Source of the DNA: Verrucomicrobiota bacterium
Lineage (GTDB): Bacteria > Verrucomicrobiota > Lentisphaeria > Oligosphaerales > JAFGRS01
NCBI GenBank assembly: GCA_019136035.1
Contig: JAGVUW010000813.1
Coordinates: forward strand, 1-7,077
Direction: 5' to 3'
DNA: 7,077 nt
The notes beneath the pieces are model-generated. The model searched no databases and was not told the origin of the DNA. It saw only the letters and a program-made list of their open reading frames with translations. Shown piece by piece: positions 1-4,649 of this stretch; within the stretch, counting starts at the first letter, position 1, and each line of letters begins with the position of its first letter. Both the position numbers and the translations under genes were made by a program.

Positions 1-179
1 TCGGCCTCGTCGTCGGGCAGGATCAGGACAATGCCATCGCCGCCGATGCCGGTATGGCGGTCGCTGAGGCGCGGCGCCACGGCGGCGGGGTCGGTCAGCG
101 GGCAGGGCCGGCTCAGGCCATCGACATAGATGTAGTCGTTGCCGAGGCCGTGCATCTTGGTGAAGGGCAGGGTGGTCAT
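1..179 (-). CDS. dapF: Diaminopimelate epimerase DapF, N-terminal part (cut by window edge)
   Basis: Only the first 59 codons are present; the gene runs off the left edge. DapF is a cytoplasmic, cofactor-independent racemase that converts LL-diaminopimelate to meso-diaminopimelate, the substrate of LysA and a peptidoglycan building block. The translation opens MTTLPFTKMHGLGNDYIYVD, which carries the family's FTKMHGLGND signature at residues 6-15, with the substrate-contacting Asn at 14. A second family motif, DRHTGIGGDG, follows at residues 40-49. The two catalytic cysteines of the family lie further downstream and are outside the window. The ATG at 179 has a plausible ribosome site, GAGGG followed by 8 nt. 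The gene follows the lysA stop by 41 bp on the same strand, as expected for lysine-pathway partners. Identity is secure; whether the gene is intact cannot be judged. Confidence 0.93.
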   Translation of the reverse strand, partial: MTTLPFTKMHGLGNDYIYVDGLSRPCPLTDPAAVAPRLSDRHTGIGGDGIVLILPDDEA

Positions 180-220
180 CCCGTTTTCCCTCTGCGGCTC
201 AGGGGTCGTACGGCTCGCTG

Positions 221-1438
221 TCACTGGCTGTCGTCGAGGATTTGCTGGGCCAGTTCCGCGTGGGTCTGGGCTTCGCGGGCGAGGGTGACCTCGCCCTGGC
301 TGACCACGACCTCGGCGGGCATCGGCCGGAGGTTGTACACGCCGCCCATGCTGTAGCAGTAGGCGCCGGCGTTCTCGATGGCCAGGAGGTCGCCCTCGCG
401 GATCTCGGGAAGCTCACGCTGCTCCGCGAAGCGATCGCCGCCCTCGCAGATGTTGCCGACGACGTCGTAGGCACGGACGGCGCCGTCGGGGTTGCTGAGG
501 TTGCGGATGTGGTGGTAGGCGCCGTAGAAGACCGGCCGGATGAGATGCGGGAAGCCGGAGTTGCAGCCGGCAATCAGGCGCCCGCGGTTGTCCTTCAGGG
601 TGTTGACCTCGACGACGAGGGTGCCGCACTCGGCGACCATGTACTTGCCGGGCTCGAAGCGCATCTCCAGGGGGCGGCCATAGGCCTGGCAGAACTCGGT
701 GAAGAGCCGGGTGATCTCGGCGCCCATGGCGCGGTAGTCCACGCGCTCCTCGTCGGGGCGGTACGGGACCTTGAAGCCGCCGCCGAAATCGAGGAATTCG
801 AGATTCGGGAAGCGCTCCGGCGTCGCGATGGCCATGAGGTTGCGCATGCTCTGGTAGACCGACTCGGTCATGGTCAGCCCCGAGCCGGTGTGCTCGTGCA
901 GGCCGACGATGACCAGGCCATGGCGGTCGGCGATGGCCTTGACCTCGTCGGCGTCCTGGAGGAGGATGCCGAACTTGGTGATGGCGCCGGCGGTGCTGGT
1001 CTTGGCGTTGTCGCCGTCGACGACGTCGGGATTGAAGCGGATGCAGACGCGCGATCCCGGGAACTCGCGGCCGACCTTCTCCAGACGCGACAGCTCGCCG
1101 ATGTTCATCAGCACGCCGGTGCGATGGACCTCGCGCACCTCGGCGTCGGTCATGTTGTTGGCGGTGTAGAGGAGCCGCTCGGCCGGGTAGCCGAGGAGCC
1201 TGGCCAGGTGGACTTCGCCCGGGCTGACCGTGTCCAGCGAGGCGCCGGCCTCCTGCAGGCAGCGCAGAATGGCGACGCTGTAGTTCGCCTTCATCGCGTA
1301 GAACACCCGCAGCTTCGGCCAGGTGATGAAGCTGAAGAGATCGCGGTAGCGCTGCTGCACCACGTCGAGGTCGTAGACGAACAGCGGCGTCCCGTAGTTC
1401 TGTGCCGCCTGCGCGAGGAGCTCTGCACTCAGTGCCAT
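221..1438 (-). CDS. lysA: Diaminopimelate decarboxylase (PLP fold-type III)
   Basis: A 405-residue cytoplasmic enzyme, a normal length for LysA, which decarboxylates meso-diaminopimelate to L-lysine with pyridoxal phosphate (PLP). The N-terminal barrel carries the PLP lysine in YAMKAN (Lys50), the KFGI segment at 155-158, HEHTGSG at 181-187 (PLP face) and the glycine-rich LDFGGG at 216-221. EPGKYMV at 262-268 matches the phosphate-binding EPGR region. The C-terminal beta domain has NICEGGD at 329-335, with active-site Cys331, and GAYCYSMGGVYNLRP at 358-372 with the conserved Tyr and YNxRP. The usual CESxD signature reads CEGGD here. The ATG at 1438 is preceded by AAGGA at a rather long 12-nt spacing. 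The dapF start lies 41 bp downstream, which favours diaminopimelate over the related carboxynorspermidine or ornithine/arginine substrates. A 75-bp AT-richer gap separates it from the oxidoreductase gene upstream; I see no convincing promoter there, so read-through transcription is likely. Confidence 0.9.
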   Translation of the reverse strand: MALSAELLAQAAQNYGTPLFVYDLDVVQQRYRDLFSFITWPKLRVFYAMKANYSVAILRCLQEAGASLDTVSPGEVHLARLLGYPAERLLYTANNMTDAEVREVHRTGVLMNIGELSRLEKVGREFPGSRVCIRFNPDVVDGDNAKTSTAGAITKFGILLQDADEVKAIADRHGLVIVGLHEHTGSGLTMTESVYQSMRNLMAIATPERFPNLEFLDFGGGFKVPYRPDEERVDYRAMGAEITRLFTEFCQAYGRPLEMRFEPGKYMVAECGTLVVEVNTLKDNRGRLIAGCNSGFPHLIRPVFYGAYHHIRNLSNPDGAVRAYDVVGNICEGGDRFAEQRELPEIREGDLLAIENAGAYCYSMGGVYNLRPMPAEVVVSQGEVTLAREAQTHAELAQQILDDSQ

Positions 1439-1513
1439 GGTGGTCCGTCGTCCTTGGAGCGTTGTGGCCCAGACTAAAACAGAGCGCTCAACCTAAACGG
1501 GAAACCGTGGAAA

Positions 1514-2938
1514 TCAACGGTTCGCGCGGGCCCAGGCGGCGCCCTGTTCGAGGATCGCCTGGTTCAGCGGCACCAGCTTCGGCTTCTCGGCGAACGACTC
1601 GGCCACGGCGAGGCGGAAGGCCTCGTCGGGCAGGCCGGTCGCACCCAGGGCCATGAGGACGCCAAACATGAAGCTGTTCGCCGCCTTCGGGCTGCCGGCC
1701 TCCGTGGCCAGGCGCTGCGCCGGCACGGCGCGGGCGCGGAGGCCCGCCGGAAGGTCGATGGCGCCGATGCTCTCGTCGTAGAGCAGCGTGCCGCCGGGCT
1801 TGACGTCGCCCATGAAACGCTCCAGGGAGGGCCGGTTCATCGCCACCAGCACATCCGGCTGGTAGACCACCGGCGAGCCGATGGCGCTGCCGCTGATGAC
1901 CACCGAGCAGTTCGAGGTGCCGCCGCGCTGCTCCGGGCCGTAAGACGGATACCACGACACGGCGCGACCGGCAATCTGGCCGGCCTGCGTCAGCATGATG
2001 CCCAGGCTGAGAACCCCCTGGCCGCCGAAACCGGCAATCTTGATCTGGACCTCGTGCTCCGGCGGCGCCGGCGGCGTCGGCAGGGTCGTCACCTTGTCCA
2101 GCTCGAAGGCCGCGTCCAGGCTCGCCTTGTCGAAGTCGCTGCGGTCGCGTGCCATGGCCTCGACCTCGGCGGTGCGGTCGCGGAAGACCTTCAGGGGGAA
2201 CTCGCGAGTCATCTCTTCGTTGATGAAGCGGTTGGTGGCAGCGGCATCGAGGCGCAGGTTGGTCGGGCAGCCGGCCAGGACCTCCACGAAGGCGTAGCCC
2301 TTATGGTCGCGCTGGATCTCCAGGGCCTGCCGCACCGCCCGGCGGGCCTTGCGGATGTTGGCGATATCCGAGACCGCGACGCGGGCGACGTACACCGGCG
2401 CGCGCAGGCTGTCGATGAGCTCGCAGAGGTGCAGCGGGTAGCCGGCGGTGCGCGGGTCGCGGCCGTTCTCCGAGGTCACGGTCCGCTCGCCGATGAGAGT
2501 CGTCGGTGCCATCTGGCCGCCGGTCATGCCGTAGACGGTGTTATTGACGAAGAACACGGCCATGTGCTCGCCGCGGTTGGCGGCCTGCAGGGTCTCGTTC
2601 AGGCCGATCGAGGCGAGGTCGCCGTCGCCCTGGTAGGCGATGACCACCGCCTCATCGCGGGCCCGGCTCAGGCCGGTGCCGACCGCCGGGGCGCGGCCGT
2701 GCGCCACCTGGACATTGCCGCAGTCGAAGTAGTAGTAGGCGAACACCGCACAGCCCACCGGGCTGATGACGACGGTGCGTTCCTGGAGGCCCAGGTCGAC
2801 CATGGCCTCGGCGATCAGCTTGTGCAGCACGCCGTGGCCGCAGCCCGGGCAGTAGTGCGTCGCGGTCGGCGCGGAGCCGCCCTTGCGCACGAACTCGCTG
2901 TAGATGCCTTTGCTGGCGATAACCGTTTCGCTCATCAT
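1514..2938 (-). CDS. 2-oxoacid:ferredoxin oxidoreductase, fused beta (TPP) and gamma subunits
   Basis: A 474-residue fusion of two subunits that are often separate genes. Residues 1 to about 282 are the thiamine-diphosphate (TPP) beta subunit: YCPGCGHG at 29-36, and GDGD at 104-107 followed by NN at 132-133 (TPP/Mg motif). Cys30, Cys33, Cys63 and Cys224 match the spacing of the four cysteines that hold the [4Fe-4S] cluster near TPP in related enzymes. A proline-rich linker (about 285-296) leads to a gamma domain with GFGGQGV at 303-309 and YPSYGPEQRGG at 330-340. The complex oxidatively decarboxylates a 2-oxoacid with CoA to acyl-CoA, CO2 and reduced ferredoxin, or runs in reverse. The partner genes (alpha, ferredoxin) lie just upstream. 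There are two adjacent ATG codons (2938 and 2935); the ribosome site GAGGA lies 5 or 8 nt away, so the second is equally plausible. The family call is firm. The substrate (2-oxoisovalerate, 2-oxoglutarate, aryl-pyruvate) is not determined. Confidence 0.92.
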   Translation of the reverse strand: MMSETVIASKGIYSEFVRKGGSAPTATHYCPGCGHGVLHKLIAEAMVDLGLQERTVVISPVGCAVFAYYYFDCGNVQVAHGRAPAVGTGLSRARDEAVVIAYQGDGDLASIGLNETLQAANRGEHMAVFFVNNTVYGMTGGQMAPTTLIGERTVTSENGRDPRTAGYPLHLCELIDSLRAPVYVARVAVSDIANIRKARRAVRQALEIQRDHKGYAFVEVLAGCPTNLRLDAAATNRFINEEMTREFPLKVFRDRTAEVEAMARDRSDFDKASLDAAFELDKVTTLPTPPAPPEHEVQIKIAGFGGQGVLSLGIMLTQAGQIAGRAVSWYPSYGPEQRGGTSNCSVVISGSAIGSPVVYQPDVLVAMNRPSLERFMGDVKPGGTLLYDESIGAIDLPAGLRARAVPAQRLATEAGSPKAANSFMFGVLMALGATGLPDEAFRLAVAESFAEKPKLVPLNQAILEQGAAWARANR

Positions 2939-2943
2939 GCCCG

Positions 2944-2948
2944 TCCTC
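2944..2948 (-). promoter_or_regulatory. Ribosome binding site overlapping the alpha-subunit stop codon
   Basis: The minus strand reads TGAGGA here: the TGA stop of the alpha subunit (2947-2949) shares bases with a GAGGA ribosome site. The beta-gamma start codon follows after 5 nt (or 8 nt for the second ATG). The two genes are 8 bp apart. This arrangement implies translational coupling, which would keep alpha and beta-gamma in equal amounts. Confidence 0.75.
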
Positions 2949-3999
2949 AGCCTGCCGCCTGCCGGATCGCGTCCATCACCTGGTCCAGAGTCAGCAGATT
3001 GCCGCCGCAGCGGTGCACCAGGGTGACCGGCCGGCGGCAGTCGATGGCCAGGCGGATGTCGTCCGCCATCTGGCCGTTGCTCATCTCCACCGAGAGGAAG
3101 ACCTTCGCCGGGCCATCGGCCAGACGGCGCAGGACGTCCTTCGGAAACGGGTAGACCTTCCGCGGCCGGACCATCCCGACCCGCAGGCCCTCGCGACGCG
3201 CCTGGCTGACCGCCGAGCGCGCGATGCGGCTGCTGATGCCGTAGCTGACCAGCACGACCTCGGCGTCATCGGTGCGGACCAGCTCGGCGTCCTGCAGCTC
3301 GGCCTCCATACGGGCGTACTTGGCCTGCAGGCGCTCGTTGAAGGCCTCCTGCTCGTTGAAGTCCAGGAAGATGCTGGTAGCGAGGTTGCCCATCGTCTCG
3401 GCCGTGCCGGCGACGGCCCGCGCCGTGTCGATCGTGAGGGCCTGGCTCGCCGTCGGGAAACGCAGCGGCTCGATCATCTGCCCGAGAACGCCGTCGGCCA
3501 TGACATAGACCGGCGTCCGCCATGCCATCGCCAGGTCGAAGGCCGCCATGGTCATATCGCACATCTCCTGGACGCCGTCCGGCACCAGGACCAGGGTCCG
3601 GTAGTTGCCATGGCCGCCGCCCTTGACCACCTGGTTGTAGTCGCCCTGCTCGGGACCGATGTTGCCCAGGCCCGGGCCGGCACGGCAGATGTCCACCAGC
3701 ACCGCCGGCAGCTCGGCGCCGGCCAGGTAGGAGACGCCCTCCTGCATGAGGCTGACGCCGGGGCCGCTCGAGGCGGTCATGGCGCGGTGGCCTGCCGCGG
3801 CAGCGCCGTAGACCATGTTGATCGAGGCCTCCTCGCTCTCCGCCTGGACGAACTTGCGGCCGAGGCGCGGGAAGTAGTGCGAGGCCTCGTGCAGAATCTC
3901 ACTGGCCGGCGTGATCGGGTAACCGAAAAAACAGTCGCAGCCGGCGTACAGTGCACCGACCACCACCGCCGTGTTTCCTTTGACCAGCTTTGTCACCAT
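2947..3999 (-). CDS. vorB: 2-oxoacid:ferredoxin oxidoreductase alpha subunit (VorB type)
   Basis: A 350-residue protein of the usual length for the VorB/KorA-type alpha subunit, which supplies the pyrimidine-side TPP contacts and the 2-oxoacid/CoA pocket. Visible signatures are GYPITPASEI at 26-35, QAESEEASINM at 52-62 with the TPP-activating glutamate among 54-57, and the TASSGPG loop at 75-81. The C-terminal transketolase-like domain begins around residue 240 and ends with VEMSNGQM at 304-311. It works only with a beta (TPP) subunit, which is fused to gamma in the next gene 8 bp downstream, and with the ferredoxin encoded 33 bp upstream. The ATG at 3999 has a weak, distant GGGAG at 13 nt; the next codon is GTG and could also initiate. 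The symbol follows the naming used for this alpha-subunit family ('3-methyl-2-oxobutanoate dehydrogenase subunit VorB'). The branched-chain substrate is implied by the name only, and 2-oxoglutarate remains possible. Confidence 0.9.
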   Translation of the reverse strand: MVTKLVKGNTAVVVGALYAGCDCFFGYPITPASEILHEASHYFPRLGRKFVQAESEEASINMVYGAAAAGHRAMTASSGPGVSLMQEGVSYLAGAELPAVLVDICRAGPGLGNIGPEQGDYNQVVKGGGHGNYRTLVLVPDGVQEMCDMTMAAFDLAMAWRTPVYVMADGVLGQMIEPLRFPTASQALTIDTARAVAGTAETMGNLATSIFLDFNEQEAFNERLQAKYARMEAELQDAELVRTDDAEVVLVSYGISSRIARSAVSQARREGLRVGMVRPRKVYPFPKDVLRRLADGPAKVFLSVEMSNGQMADDIRLAIDCRRPVTLVHRCGGNLLTLDQVMDAIRQAAG

Positions 4000-4032
4000 A
4001 TCGGCATCTCTGCTCCCGCCACGGTAGGGCCT

Positions 4033-4266
4033 TCAGCGTGTGGGTTTGTGAATCACGAAGGTGTGCGGTTCCGGGCAGGCGTAGAAGCAGTTGGCACAGC
4101 CGATGCAGCCGCTGCCGCTGTAGATCACGAAGCGGTACCCCCGCGCGTTCAGCTCGTGGCCCAGGCTCAGCACCTGCTTCGGACAGGCGTCGAGGCAACG
4201 GCCGCAGCCTTTGCACTCCAGGGCGTTGATCTCGGGATAGGGCTTGGCGCTCTCTGCGGTACTCAC
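4033..4266 (-). CDS. Dicluster 4Fe-4S ferredoxin, oxidoreductase delta subunit
   Basis: A small electron-transfer subunit with two [4Fe-4S] motifs. Counting from the ATG at 4305, CxxCxxCxxxCP spans residues 31-42 (Cys31, 34, 37, 41) and a second copy spans 67-78 (Cys67, 70, 73, 77). It passes electrons between the cluster of the beta subunit and external ferredoxin. It is the first gene of the set, 33 bp ahead of the alpha subunit. I choose the GTG at 4266 (77 residues, beginning MSTAES) because GAGGT lies 9 nt upstream. The sigma70-like promoter at 4327-4355 would also give that start a leader of about 54 nt. The ATG at 4305 (90 residues) has no visible ribosome site and would sit only about 15 nt from the predicted transcript start. 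The stop at 4033 is unambiguous. The extra 13 residues would be Pro/Ala-rich and carry no domain. Confidence 0.88.
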   Translation of the reverse strand: MSTAESAKPYPEINALECKGCGRCLDACPKQVLSLGHELNARGYRFVIYSGSGCIGCANCFYACPEPHTFVIHKPTR

Positions 4267-4275
4267 GACAGGCTT

Positions 4276-4280
4276 ACCTC
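4276..4280 (-). promoter_or_regulatory. Ribosome binding site that favours the GTG start of the ferredoxin gene
   Basis: The minus strand has GAGGT, continuing into AAG, exactly 9 nt ahead of the GTG at 4264-4266. No comparable site precedes the upstream in-frame ATG at 4303-4305, whose leader is C/G-rich without a GGAG-like core. This decides my start choice for the ferredoxin subunit. Confidence 0.55.
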
Positions 4281-4326
4281 GGGGCTCGACTGGGGACGCG
4301 GCCATGGGCTGGCCCGGAAGTCACGT

Positions 4327-4355
4327 ACTATAAGCCCGCCGCGGCCCTATGCCAG
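4327..4355 (-). promoter_or_regulatory. Sigma70-like promoter for the ferredoxin/oxidoreductase genes
   Basis: On the minus strand a -35-like CTGGCA (4350-4355, four of six matches to TTGACA) is followed by a 17-nt spacer. A -10 hexamer TATAGT follows (4327-4332, five of six matches to TATAAT). The -10 is an AT island in a very GC-rich region, which makes it stand out. Transcription would begin near 4320 and enter the ferredoxin gene. This suggests that the oxidoreductase genes are not dependent on read-through from the acyl-CoA synthetase gene. Confidence 0.6.
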
Positions 4356-4407
4356 AGGTGGCGTGGCCTTTGCGCGGGGGCCGCGTCGCGCCGGCGACGG
4401 GGTGGCT

Positions 4408-4429
4408 CCGGGACCGCCGAGCGTCGGCG
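4408..4429. repeat. 22-nt palindrome-bearing repeat, copy 1
   Basis: The unit is CCGGGA, one variable base (C here), then CGCCGAGCGTCGGCG. The last 15 bases form a perfect inverted repeat, CGCCGA/TCGGCG around a GCG loop. It matches copy 2 (4571-4592) at 21 of 22 positions in the same orientation. The sequence outside the unit is not obviously conserved between the copies. Confidence 0.7.
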
Positions 4430-4513
4430 TCGGTTTCGGCTCGTGGACGCCTGCGCGTCTGTGGACACTCGCGCTCCAACACGCGTGGCGAGCGATCGTT
4501 CGCGCTGTTCTGT

Positions 4514-4531
4514 CCGGCGCCAGTGCGCCGG
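4514..4531. repeat. Perfect 7-bp hairpin
   Basis: CCGGCGC and GCGCCGG are perfectly complementary around a 4-nt loop (CAGT on the plus strand). It is one of a series of hairpins in the spacer. There is no T run on either side, so I do not call it an intrinsic terminator. Confidence 0.55.
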
Positions 4532-4547
4532 CGTGGCGGGTGTAGCG

Positions 4548-4565
4548 GCGGCTGTCCCCAGCCGC
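4548..4565. repeat. Perfect 7-bp hairpin
   Basis: GCGGCTG and CAGCCGC pair perfectly around the loop TCCC. It lies 16 bp from the preceding hairpin and 12 bp before the second repeat palindrome, giving an array-like spacing. It has no T run. Confidence 0.55.
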
Positions 4566-4570
4566 GTCCG

Positions 4571-4592
4571 CCGGGAGCGCCGAGCGTCGGCG
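4571..4592. repeat. 22-nt palindrome-bearing repeat, copy 2
   Basis: Second copy of the 22-nt unit, with G at the variable seventh base and the same 15-nt inverted-repeat core at 4578-4592. The two copies begin 163 bp apart and enclose 141 bp that hold further hairpins. This suggests a REP-like doublet or a paired protein-binding site, but nothing in the sequence identifies a binding partner. Confidence 0.7.
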
Positions 4593-4601
4593 CGGCATCC
4601 C

Positions 4602-4622
4602 CCGGGCGCCGTCGGCGCCCGG
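4602..4622 (-). terminator. Candidate terminator hairpin after the acyl-CoA synthetase gene
   Basis: A 9-bp all-G/C stem (4602-4610 with 4614-4622) around a 3-nt loop starts 27 nt beyond the TAA stop of the synthetase. Position and stability suit a transcription end. The downstream side on the minus strand is G/C-rich without a T run, so it is not a standard intrinsic terminator. It may instead be a 3'-end stabilising structure or one member of the hairpin series in this spacer. Confidence 0.4.
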
Positions 4623-4649
4623 CGGGCCACGGCGGGCGCCGTTTCGGCC

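Larger units (their letters stand above)
4306..4649. other. Non-coding, hairpin-dense spacer
   Basis: A 344-bp gap between the synthetase stop and the longest version of the ferredoxin gene. I see no supportable gene: reading frames through it give Arg/Pro/Ala-rich, low-complexity translations with no domain. It is crowded with short inverted repeats: 4415-4429, 4446-4459, 4488-4503 (imperfect), 4514-4531, 4548-4565, 4578-4592 and 4602-4622. Two of these are the cores of a repeated 22-nt unit. The promoter of the downstream genes occupies its low-coordinate end. None of the hairpins is followed by a run of T on either strand. Possible explanations are a REP-like palindromic cluster, a structured leader or small RNA, or terminators of the rho-assisted kind. 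Confidence 0.6.

Noticed and set aside
242..1477. Long plus-strand open frame (411 codons) opposite lysA
   Set aside because: It mirrors lysA; the translation is Ala/Val/Gly/Asp-rich with no domain, as expected of antisense frames in GC-rich genes.
1463..1520. Promoter ahead of lysA in the AT-richer gap
   Set aside because: TTGAGC and TTTAGT-like hexamers occur, but none pair at a 16-18 nt spacing with an acceptable partner.
4340..4356. Sigma54-type promoter (TGGCA followed by a GC about 10 nt later)
   Set aside because: The -24-like part is present but the -12 element reads CCGC instead of TTGC; the sigma70-like reading with TATAGT is much better.
2054..4545. Long plus-strand open frames (366 and 510 codons) opposite the oxidoreductase genes
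   Set aside because: The opposite strand carries unmistakable alpha, beta-gamma and ferredoxin motifs; these frames are low-complexity shadows without ribosome sites.
4408..4592. CRISPR array
   Set aside because: Only two repeats with a 141-bp interval, no regular spacers and no cas genes nearby.
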